Source: Methylobacterium sp. Leaf465 (lineage in GTDB: Bacteria > Pseudomonadota > Alphaproteobacteria > Rhizobiales > Beijerinckiaceae). Taken from it: a stretch of DNA of 64,000 nt. Both the position numbers and the translations under genes were made by a program. How positions within the stretch are numbered: the first letter of the stretch is position 1; each line of letters opens with the position of its first letter. The DNA lies in assembly GCF_001424705.1 (NCBI RefSeq), contig NZ_LMRA01000044.1, positions 1,189-65,188 on the forward strand, given 5' to 3'. The notes under the pieces were generated by a model that saw nothing but the letters and a program-made list of their open reading frames with translations, had not been told where the DNA came from and did not search any database. This document shows, in pieces, positions 35,553-43,237 of the stretch.

Positions 35553-35751
35553 GCGGCGCGAACGTTTTCCCCTTCCCTTCTGGGGGAGGGCCGAGGGCCG
35601 AGTCGGCGCCGCCAGCTTCCCCCGCCGGTCAGCGTGACCGGCCCCACCCTACCATCCTCTCCGCCCCTCGTTGGGGGGAGATGCACAGAACCGGTGATGG
35701 ATGTCGGCGACGGGGCTCCCCGCCCGGCGCCCGGACGACGAGGAGTTTCCC
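35553..35751. other. Intergenic spacer with C-run/G-run palindromes
   Basis: About 200 bases between tkt and tal-pgi. It contains CCCCTTCCCTTCTGGGGGAGGG (split here as the arms at 35569-35580 and 35581-35590) and a related CTCCGCCCC/GGGGGGAG block near 35670-35690. They look like members of a dispersed intergenic palindrome also seen near 20750. No gene is visible. Confidence 0.4.
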
Positions 35752-38574
35752 ATGAACCCGCTCAAGGCTCTCTTTCCCGAACAGGGGCAGGCCGTGTGGC
35801 TCGATTTCGTCGCCCGCGGCTTCGTTGCGCAAGGCAAGCTGAAGGCTTTGGTGGACGAGGACGGCCTGCGTGGCGTCACTTCGAACCCCTCGATCTTCGA
35901 GAAGGCCATCGGCGGATCGTCGGAATACGACGACGCCCTGAAATCCGTGATGGATCAAGGCGATGCGCGCGTCATCGACCTCTACGAAGGTTGCGCGGTG
36001 GCCGACATCCAGGCCGCCGCCGATGTGCTGCGCCCGGTCTACGACGAGAGCGACGGCGCCGACGGCTACGTCAGTCTTGAGGTGTCGCCTTACTTGGCTC
36101 TCGACACCGAGGAGACCTTGGCCGAGGCCCGCCGCCTCCACGCGATGGTGGCCCGCGACAACCTGATGGTGAAGGTGCCGGCGACCCGGGAGGGCATTCC
36201 GGCGATCCAGGCCCTGACCGCGGACGGCATCAGCATCAACGTCACCCTTCTGTTCTCGGTCGACACCTACGAGGCGGTGGCCCGCGCCTTCATCGCCGGC
36301 CTGCAGGCCTTCGCGGCCAAAGGCGGTGACGTGTCGAAGGTCGCGAGCGTTGCGAGCTTCTTCATCAGCCGGATCGATGTCGCGGTCGACAAGGCCTTGG
36401 ACGAGGCCGGCGGCTTCGACGACCTCAAGGGCAAGGTCGCCATCGCCAATGCCAAGCTCGCCTACCAGCGCTACAAGGTTATCCACGCCGAGCCGCAATG
36501 GCAGGCCCTCGCGCAGAAGGGTGCCAAGGCGCAGCGCCTGCTCTGGGCCTCGACGGGCGTGAAGAACAAGGCTTATTCCGACGTTCTCTACGTCGAGGCG
36601 CTGATCGGCCCCGATACCGTCAACACCATGCCGCCGGCCACCATGGACGCGTTCCGCGATCACGGTACCGTCAAGGCCGCCATCGAGAGCGACGTCTCGG
36701 GCGCGCAGGCCGTGATGGCGCGCCTCGCCGAGGCCGGCATCCACATCGAGACGGTCGCCGACACCCTGGTCGACGAGGGCGTGCAACTCTTCATCGACGC
36801 CGCCGATAAGCTCCTCAGTGCGGTGGCGGCCAAGCGCATCGACTTCCTGGGGCCGAAGCTCGACGCGCAGACTTTCGTGTTGGGCGAGACGCTCGGCGCC
36901 GCCGCCAAGAAGGCGGTCGAGGAGTGGCGCGCGTCCGGCAAGATCCGCCGGCTCTGGGCGCACGACAAGTCCGTTTGGAGCGGGACGGACGAAGACCGCT
37001 GGCTCGGCTGGTTGCGCATCGTCGAGGACGAGCTCGACCATGTCGCCGACTACGAGGCCTTTGCCGAGGACGTGCGGGCGGGCGGCTTCAGCGACGTCGT
37101 CGTTCTTGGAATGGGCGGCTCGAGCCTCGGCCCGGAAGTGCTCGCCGAGACTTACGGCAGCCGCGAGGGCTTCCCCCATCTGCGGATTCTCGACTCCACC
37201 GATCCGGATCAGGTCCGCGAGACGGAGGCCGCGATCAGCCTGCCGACCACGCTGTTCATCGTGGCGAGCAAGTCGGGCTCGACCCTCGAGCCCAACGTCT
37301 TCCGGGATTACTTCCTCGGCCGGATGAAGGAGACGGTGGGGGCCGACAAGGCCGGTGCCCATTTCGTCGCCGTCACCGACCCGGGTTCGGCCATGGAAAA
37401 GGCCGCGAAGACGGACAATTTCCGAAAGATCTTCTACGGCGTGCCGCAGATCGGCGGGCGCTACTCGGTCCTGTCGGCGTTCGGCCTCGTCCCGGCGGCG
37501 GCTTCAGGTATCGACGTGAGGACCTTCCTCGACACCGCCCGAACCATGGTCCGCTCCTGTGGCCCAGCCGTGCCGCCTGCCCAGAACCCGGGCGTGCTCC
37601 TCGGCACCGCCATGGGGGCGGCTGCGCTGAGCGCTGGCCGTGACAAGGTCACGATCGTCGCGTCCCCCGGCATCGACACCTTCGGCGCCTGGGCCGAGCA
37701 ACTCATCGCCGAATCCACCGGCAAGGCGGGCAAGGGCCTGATCCCCATCGACGGCGAGCCCGTCGACGTACCCGCCGTCTACGGCCGCGACCGCTTCTTC
37801 GTCTACCTGCGCCTCGACGGCCGCGCCGATCCTCACCAGGACGAGGCGGTGCGCAACCTCGAGCGAGAAGGCCACCCGGTGGCGCACATCACCCTGGCCA
37901 ACGAGGAGCAGCTGCCACAGGAATTCTTCCGCTTCGAGATCGCCACGGCGGTCGCGGGCGCGATGCTCGGTATCAATCCCTTCGACCAGCCCGACGTCGA
38001 GGCGAGCAAGATCGAGACGAAGAAGCTGTTCGATGCGGCCGAGAAGAGCGGTGCCCTGCCGGGCGAGACGCCGATCTTCGCCGACGAGACGATGGCCCTC
38101 TACGCGGATCCGTGCAATGCCGGCGCCCTGCCCCGGGCCACCGAAGGGCTCGAGGCGGCCATCGCGGCCCATCTCGCCCGGGCGAAGGACGGCGACTACG
38201 TCGCGCTCCTGGCCTATGTGGCCCGCAATCCCGGCCACCACGCGATCCTGCAGGAGGCCCGGGTGGCGCTGCGCGACACGCGCCGCCTCGCCACTTGCCT
38301 CGAATTCGGGCCGCGCTTCCTGCACTCCACCGGTCAGGCCTACAAGGGCGGGCCCGATACTGGCGTGTTCCTGCAGATCACGGCCGATCCCTCGGCGGAT
38401 CTCGCGATTCCCGGTCGCAGCCTCGGTTTCGGCACGGTGGTGGCGGCCCAGGCCCGGGGCGATTTCGCGGTCCTGGCCGAGCGCAGACGCCGGGCCCTGC
38501 GCGTCCATATCAAGGGCGGTCAAGTCGAGGCCGGCCTGAAGCGCATCGCCGCGGCGATTCGAGCGGCGCTCTAG
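35752..38574 (+). CDS. tal-pgi: Bifunctional transaldolase/glucose-6-phosphate isomerase fusion
   Basis: A 940-residue fusion. Residues 1 to about 365 are a transaldolase TIM barrel: GVTSNPSIFEKAI at the entry, DNLMVKVPATREG with the Schiff-base lysine, and ASTGVKNKAYSD late. Residues about 400-940 are a phosphoglucose isomerase with VVLGMGGSSLGPEV, VASKSGSTLEPN and the GRYSVLSAFGLVPAAASG segment. Such fusions join transfer of a C3 unit to conversion between glucose-6-P and fructose-6-P. ATG 35752 is supported by GAGGAG 7 bases upstream; the frame is open to 35701. The gene ends before a good terminator at 38610. Confidence 0.95.
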   Translation: MNPLKALFPEQGQAVWLDFVARGFVAQGKLKALVDEDGLRGVTSNPSIFEKAIGGSSEYDDALKSVMDQGDARVIDLYEGCAVADIQAAADVLRPVYDESDGADGYVSLEVSPYLALDTEETLAEARRLHAMVARDNLMVKVPATREGIPAIQALTADGISINVTLLFSVDTYEAVARAFIAGLQAFAAKGGDVSKVASVASFFISRIDVAVDKALDEAGGFDDLKGKVAIANAKLAYQRYKVIHAEPQWQALAQKGAKAQRLLWASTGVKNKAYSDVLYVEALIGPDTVNTMPPATMDAFRDHGTVKAAIESDVSGAQAVMARLAEAGIHIETVADTLVDEGVQLFIDAADKLLSAVAAKRIDFLGPKLDAQTFVLGETLGAAAKKAVEEWRASGKIRRLWAHDKSVWSGTDEDRWLGWLRIVEDELDHVADYEAFAEDVRAGGFSDVVVLGMGGSSLGPEVLAETYGSREGFPHLRILDSTDPDQVRETEAAISLPTTLFIVASKSGSTLEPNVFRDYFLGRMKETVGADKAGAHFVAVTDPGSAMEKAAKTDNFRKIFYGVPQIGGRYSVLSAFGLVPAAASGIDVRTFLDTARTMVRSCGPAVPPAQNPGVLLGTAMGAAALSAGRDKVTIVASPGIDTFGAWAEQLIAESTGKAGKGLIPIDGEPVDVPAVYGRDRFFVYLRLDGRADPHQDEAVRNLEREGHPVAHITLANEEQLPQEFFRFEIATAVAGAMLGINPFDQPDVEASKIETKKLFDAAEKSGALPGETPIFADETMALYADPCNAGALPRATEGLEAAIAAHLARAKDGDYVALLAYVARNPGHHAILQEARVALRDTRRLATCLEFGPRFLHSTGQAYKGGPDTGVFLQITADPSADLAIPGRSLGFGTVVAAQARGDFAVLAERRRRALRVHIKGGQVEAGLKRIAAAIRAAL

Positions 38575-38609
38575 CATCGGCTCCAGGGCACCCCCGCCGG
38601 GGACCTCGA

Positions 38610-38646
38610 GAACCGCCCGCTTCCAACAGGGAGCGGGCGGTTCTTT
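38610..38646 (+). terminator. Rho-independent terminator after tal-pgi
   Basis: GAACCGCCCGCT (38610-38621) pairs perfectly with AGCGGGCGGTTC (38632-38643) around a ten-base loop, followed by TTT. It lies 35 bases after the tal-pgi stop and about 60 bases before the end of the convergent PAS-LuxR gene. The T-run is short, but the stem is strong. Confidence 0.75.
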
Positions 38647-38703
38647 GCCAAGGGAGCTGATCCGAAACGGACGCGGCGGCTCGGGCAGAGACGCGGCCGC
38701 GAC

Positions 38704-40161
38704 CTACGACGCGAAGCCGTTGTCCCGTCCCCAGATGATGGCCTCGCCGCGGCGATGAATGCCGAGCTTCCGATAGAGTGCGGCAGCGTGGTTGCGCACG
38801 GTGTTGGGGGTCAGCCCCAGGCGCTTGGCGATGGCGCCGTCGCCGAGGCCCTGACAGATCAGGCGGAGCACCTCGCCCTCGCGGCGGGTGAGGTCGGGTC
38901 TGACCGGCGCTGGCTCCGACGAACTCGGATGACGCAGGCTGCCGAGCTTGTCGATCAGACCGCGGCTGAACCACGAGGTGTCGGCCATCACGGTCTCGAT
39001 CGCATCGAACAATTCACGCTCGGAGCGCTTGCGATCGCTGATGTCCTGCAGCACCGCGAGGAGACAGGATTCGTCGCCGATGGTGACGCTCTCGGCCGAG
39101 ACGAGGCAGTCGAGATCGATTCCATCGCGGCTGCGCAGGCAGGCCTCGAAGCCGAGAACGCTGCCTTGCGCGGCAAGGTCATGGCCGAAGCGCTCGCGCT
39201 GAGCGCCGTTGGCCCAAAGGCCGATCGCATCGAGTTCGTGCCCCACCACGGCGTCCTCCGCATGACCGAAGGTCCGCGTGAAGGCTTGGTTGATTCCGAT
39301 CACGGCGAGGCCATCGGCCCGACACAGCAGAGTCGGAACGGGCGTGAGGCGGAACGCCGTCGCGAAGCGCTCCTCGCTGTGGCGCAGGGCTGTCTCGGCC
39401 TTCTTGCGCAATTCAAGATCGGCGAAGGTGAAGAGCATGCAGGGCTCGTCGCCCATGTCGATGGGCTGGCCTGCCACGATGACGAACCGGGTACCGCCGT
39501 CGGGCAAACGCAGGCAGGCCTCCATCTGCGGGATCGTCTCGCCCGCGTTGAGGCGTGCGATGGCCAAGTCCCGGCTGCGGGCCTCGTTGAGCACGTCGAC
39601 CTCATAGACGCTGCGCCCGATGATGTCCGCGCTGCGATAGCCCGTCATTTCCAGGAAGCCGAGATTGACCTTCACGTGGCGGAGGTCTGACAGCCGGCAG
39701 ATCACGGCCGGTGCCGGGTTCGCGTTGAATGTCTTCTCGAATCGTTCTTCGGCTGCGAATTGCGAGGTGACGTCGGCCAGGATCAGCACGAGGCAATCGG
39801 GCTTGCCCGCCGCATCCCTGATGATGAGGCTGCGGATGCGCTGCATCACATCGAATTCGGGCCGGTCCGTTCGTCGGACATTGACGATGACCTCATCGAA
39901 GGTCTCGCCGGCGAGAACGCGCTCGATCGGCGTGCGCGTGATGACGTGGTTGTTGCGGTAGCGCAGGACAAAGGTCTCGCGAAATGCCGAGACCGTTCCG
40001 CCCAGTTCGGCGAGGTCAGCCGCCCCGTGCATCGCGAGGGCGGCCGCATTGGCCCAGGCAATGCGCTGATCGGGCTCGATGAGGATCACGCCCTCGGAGA
40101 GCCCGGCGATGATTTGGTGCAGCTGAGAACGGTCGACACCCGTCGTCAAAGGTTTTGGCAT
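38704..40161 (-). CDS. PAS-domain LuxR-type transcriptional regulator
   Basis: A 485-residue soluble regulator. Three PAS-like modules fill residues about 10-380 (starts near LHQIIAGLSEGVILIEPDQ, FEKTFNANPAPAVICRLSD and FATAFRLTPVPTLLCRADG). A LuxR-type helix-turn-helix follows at about 420-475 (LTRREGEVLRLICQGLGDGA then GLTPNTVRNHAAALYRKLGI). There are no kinase or receiver domains, so it probably senses a small molecule or redox state directly and binds DNA. It is divergent from the acetamidase/formamidase gene with about 190 bases between starts, suggesting that it controls that gene. That link is inferred from position only. Confidence 0.85.
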   Translation of the reverse strand: MPKPLTTGVDRSQLHQIIAGLSEGVILIEPDQRIAWANAAALAMHGAADLAELGGTVSAFRETFVLRYRNNHVITRTPIERVLAGETFDEVIVNVRRTDRPEFDVMQRIRSLIIRDAAGKPDCLVLILADVTSQFAAEERFEKTFNANPAPAVICRLSDLRHVKVNLGFLEMTGYRSADIIGRSVYEVDVLNEARSRDLAIARLNAGETIPQMEACLRLPDGGTRFVIVAGQPIDMGDEPCMLFTFADLELRKKAETALRHSEERFATAFRLTPVPTLLCRADGLAVIGINQAFTRTFGHAEDAVVGHELDAIGLWANGAQRERFGHDLAAQGSVLGFEACLRSRDGIDLDCLVSAESVTIGDESCLLAVLQDISDRKRSERELFDAIETVMADTSWFSRGLIDKLGSLRHPSSSEPAPVRPDLTRREGEVLRLICQGLGDGAIAKRLGLTPNTVRNHAAALYRKLGIHRRGEAIIWGRDNGFAS

Positions 40162-40299
40162 CCTGTGTACAGAAGCGGCGCCGACACCGGAGAGGACGCC
40201 CGGGTGCGTCGGCGCCCCTCACGCGAACGAATCCGTTCGCCCGAGGAACAAACGCAGGAGCGTCCGACTCGTTGCCGAAATGTTCCGGGCCGGGAAGCG

Positions 40300-40315
40300 T
40301 GGCCGCTGCTTTGCA
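40300..40315 (+). promoter_or_regulatory. Candidate sigma-54 promoter before the acetamidase/formamidase gene
   Basis: TGGC at 40300-40303 and TTTGCA at 40310-40315 place GG and GC exactly ten bases apart, as required for RpoN. The inner bases (CGCTGC) do not match the ACG of the consensus. The start would be near 40326, leaving a 30-base leader before ATG 40355. A nitrogen-regulated promoter would suit an amide-degrading enzyme. A chance match is possible. Confidence 0.5.
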
Positions 40316-40354
40316 TGCAATATTCCTGCTGAATGGGTTAGGCGGGAGATCGCG

Positions 40355-41800
40355 ATGTGCCAAGGTGACGATCCGAGTTGTAGCCACTTTCCCGAGCACC
40401 GACGGCGCCTGCTGGGCGACCTCGAACCGGAGCGGCGGGCCTTCCTGAAGAGCGGCTTCGTCGCCTCGGGTGGCGCCGCCGCTCTGATGGCCGGTGGCCT
40501 CACGTTGCCCGGTGTCGCCCTTGCCCAGGCGAGCGCGCAGCGTGGCCCCAAGCGGACGGCGCATTACCACCTGCCGGCCACGGCCGAGACCGTGCATTGG
40601 GGCTATTTCAGCCGCAGCCTGAAACAGCAGATCGAGATCGATTCCGGCGATTACGTCACCATCGAAACCCTGACGCACCATGCCAACGACGATGCCGAGC
40701 GCATGGTCAACGGCGATCCCGGTGCAGAGAGCGTCTTTCTCTGGACAAAGGAGAAGAAGGGCGTCGCCCGGCGCGGGGCCGGCCCGGAGGACACCAAATT
40801 CGGACCCGGCGGCGGCCTCGGCGTGCATATCTGTACCGGCCCGGTGGCGATCCGTGGAGCCGAGCCCGGCGATGTCCTCGAGGTCCGCATCCTGGACGTG
40901 ATGCCCCGCCCCTCGGCCAACCCGACCTTCAAGGGCCGCACCTTCGGGAGCAACGCCGCTGCGAACTGGGGTTACCACTACAAAGACATGATCACCGGTG
41001 ATCGGCCCCGCGAGGTGGTGACGATCTACGAGGTCGATGCCACGGGCGCGCGCGACTGGGCACAGGCGGTCTACAGCTTTCGCTGGCCGGGCGTGACGGA
41101 CCCGTCCGGTGTCGACCACCCGACCATCGACTATCCGGGCCTGCCGGTGGACCACACCCGCACGCAGCGTAATTTCGATGCGCTCAAGGGCTTCCGCGTG
41201 CCGATCCGACCGCATTTCGGGACAATGGGCTTGGCACCCAAGGAAGCCGAGATGGTGAACTCGATCCCGCCGAGCTACACCGGCGGCAACATCGACAACT
41301 GGCGCATCGGCAAGGGCGCGACCCTCTACTATCCTGTCGCCGTGCCGGGCGCCCTGTTCTCGGTGGGTGACCCCCATGCGAGCCAGGGCGATTCCGAACT
41401 CTGCGGCACCGCCATCGAGTGCTCGCTCACCGGCACCTTCCAGTTCATCCTGCACAAGAAGGCGGACCTTCCGGGCACGGCCCTCGAGACCCTCGATTTC
41501 CCGATGATCGAGACGGCCGAGGATTGGGTGCTCTCGGGCTTCAGCTACCCGAACTATCTGGCCGATCTCGGGCCCGACGCGCAGACCGCGATCTTCGCCC
41601 AATCCTCCATCGACCTCGCCATGCGCGATGCCTTCCGCAAGATGCGCCGGTTCCTGATGCATGGACACGGACTGACCGAGGACGAAGCGATCTCCCTCAT
41701 GTCCGTCGCGGTGGATTTCGGCATCACTCAGGTGGTGGACGGCAATTGGGGCGTCCACGCCATCGTGAAGAAATCGATCTTCCCGGTGCGAGTAACCTGA
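40355..41800 (+). CDS. Acetamidase/formamidase family protein, Tat-exported
   Basis: A 481-residue amidohydrolase of the FmdA/AmdA family, which releases ammonium from formamide, acetamide or similar short amides. The N-terminus has ERRAFLKSGFVASGG (residues 26-40), a twin-arginine signal, and a likely cleavage site after ALAQA at 59, so the enzyme should act in the periplasm. Most characterised family members are cytoplasmic, which makes this form notable. Family landmarks are VHWGYFSRSL, IRGAEPGDVLEVRILD and GDPHASQGDSELCGTAIE, which lies in the catalytic region. ATG 40355 is preceded by GGCGGGAG. Upstream is a candidate sigma-54 element, and a PAS-LuxR gene is divergent. Confidence 0.85.
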   Translation: MCQGDDPSCSHFPEHRRRLLGDLEPERRAFLKSGFVASGGAAALMAGGLTLPGVALAQASAQRGPKRTAHYHLPATAETVHWGYFSRSLKQQIEIDSGDYVTIETLTHHANDDAERMVNGDPGAESVFLWTKEKKGVARRGAGPEDTKFGPGGGLGVHICTGPVAIRGAEPGDVLEVRILDVMPRPSANPTFKGRTFGSNAAANWGYHYKDMITGDRPREVVTIYEVDATGARDWAQAVYSFRWPGVTDPSGVDHPTIDYPGLPVDHTRTQRNFDALKGFRVPIRPHFGTMGLAPKEAEMVNSIPPSYTGGNIDNWRIGKGATLYYPVAVPGALFSVGDPHASQGDSELCGTAIECSLTGTFQFILHKKADLPGTALETLDFPMIETAEDWVLSGFSYPNYLADLGPDAQTAIFAQSSIDLAMRDAFRKMRRFLMHGHGLTEDEAISLMSVAVDFGITQVVDGNWGVHAIVKKSIFPVRVT

Positions 41801-41819
41801 TCCGCAGCCTTCGCGCCGG

Positions 41820-42558
41820 TCAGAGTCGACCGGCGCGCACGGACAGGGGCCAGCGGATGTCCCGCTGCACGGTGGGGGCGCCCCAGGCCGCGGCCAGGGC
41901 ATCCTGGAATGCCGTGATGAGCGCCCGGCCCAACGCCGTTTCCAATGCCCGGACCGCCGACCAGGTCTCCGTGTAGCCGATCAGCTCGGAGCGTCCCCAG
42001 GACAGCCTGATGGCAAGTTCTGGCATCGCAACGGCCGGGAAGGGGAACGGGAGCGTGCGATAGCCGTCTTCGACGTGGCGGCGCTCGGGCGGCCAATAGG
42101 GGCCGAGGGTTCCGCCATAGAAGCGCTGCGTCACGGCATCGATCGCCGCATCATCGATGTGCAGCACCCAGTATGTGATGAGCGCCAGGATGCGCGACCC
42201 GTCGCACCTCGGTGTAGAAGGTCGGGAGTTCGAGCCAGTGGGCTGCCTGCGCGACCGGCACGAGGTCGCGCGCACCGCCGGCTGACCGCTCCGCTCGGCG
42301 GGCGCCACGCTGTAGGCGACGCGGGCATGCGGCCTCGCAGGGGCAACCTGCGCGGCGCTTGCATCCGCGGCGATGACGTGTTCAAATCGATCGGCAAGCA
42401 GGACTGAGAGCTGCCCGGTGCCACAGGCGCAATCGAGGGTCACGGACTGCCCCGGCGCGGCATCCGCGAGCGCATCGGCTAGGGCCCCCTGATTAGGTCC
42501 GTCGGTGCGCTGCATACTCGGCCGCATGGGCCGAAAAATGATCCTGGAAACACGTCAT
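41820..42558 (-). pseudogene. SAM-dependent methyltransferase (Methyltransf_11 type), frameshifted
   Basis: The gene can be read only by switching frame three times. It begins MTCFQDHFSAHAAEYAAHR in one frame (from 42558), then moves to a second frame for LADALADAAPGQSVTLDCAC and the SAM-binding GTGQLS region. It returns to the first frame for DLVPVAQAAHWLELPTFY (near 42267-42196), and goes back to the second for ILALITYWVLHIDDAAID and the C-terminus ending at 41820. The approximate shift points are 42500, 42285 and 42195. Joined together these make a normal class I methyltransferase of about 245 residues. Decay is the simplest reading; clustered sequencing errors are the alternative. Confidence 0.8.
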
Positions 42559-42855
42559 CGCTGTCAGGCCCTTCTGACTCAAGGGGCCGCCCCGAACCGA
42601 CCGGGGCGGGTCCCGGTCGCGAGCGCCACGTTCCGAGCGAGAGGCTTGAGCCCGCGATCCGGGCGGTCCGGCGGCTCCCGGTCTTTGCTCGGGGATGTCT
42701 CGACCGCACAGACAGATTAACCGAGGCGGAGCCACGGCTCTCGCTGCGGCCTCCCAGCTCGTGCCCTCCGAACGAAGTTATACGGAGCCTGGGCTCAGAA
42801 CCGGGGCCGGCCCCTCGGAGACGTCGCCCCGAGTTGCCGACTTCGATCGCATGCG
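42559..42855. other. Intergenic region, nothing recognised
   Basis: About 300 bases between the methyltransferase pseudogene and the small secreted protein gene. Short open frames exist on both strands, but their products are low-complexity with no family resemblance. No terminator or promoter stands out. Confidence 0.5.
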
Positions 42856-43185
42856 TCAGCAGCTCAGGCGCCGACCTTCCCGACGGCCGAAGACCCGATA
42901 ATGTGCGGCGCCGGATTCCATCTGGCCGCGATTGACGGCCCGGCGGACATCGGGGTTGCAGCGCAGGTATTCGGCCTCGTCGAAGCCATAGTCCCGTCGG
43001 CCGGAGCCGCGGCCGCGGTCCCGGAAATCGCCATCGCGATCGCGATATCCGTCGTCCCTACCCCGATATCCGTCGTCGCGGCCGCGATAGCCGTCTTCGT
43101 ATCCGCGGTAGGGCTGGGCCAGGACAGGGCTCACCGAGCCGAGGACCGTCAGCCCCAGAACCGCCGCTGCACAGAGTGACTTCAT
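42856..43185 (-). CDS. Small secreted protein with Arg/Asp-Gly repeats
   Basis: A 109-residue protein with a clear signal peptide (MKSLCAAAVLGLTVLGSV, cleavage after VLAQ near 24) and an AGGAG ribosome-binding site. The mature N-terminal half is built of near-identical units of the form DGYRGRD, repeated three to four times, then a glycine/arginine stretch. The C-terminal half contains YLRCNPDVRRAV and HYRVFGRREGR. This resembles a short motif (Y-L-x-x-N-P-D-V ... H-Y-x-x-x-G-x-x-E-G-R) that recurs in secreted alphaproteobacterial proteins. Function is unknown. It lies 52 bases after ppx on the same strand but probably has its own promoter. Confidence 0.7.
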   Translation of the reverse strand: MKSLCAAAVLGLTVLGSVSPVLAQPYRGYEDGYRGRDDGYRGRDDGYRDRDGDFRDRGRGSGRRDYGFDEAEYLRCNPDVRRAVNRGQMESGAAHYRVFGRREGRRLSC

Positions 43186-43237
43186 GTCCGTAATTCTCCT
43201 TGCCGGACGCGGAAAACGGTTCCGCTTGTGTTTTGGT

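Noticed and set aside
42899-43180. Tandem DNA repeats in the small secreted gene as a CRISPR-like array
   Set aside because: Units are short, coding and in frame, with no spacers.
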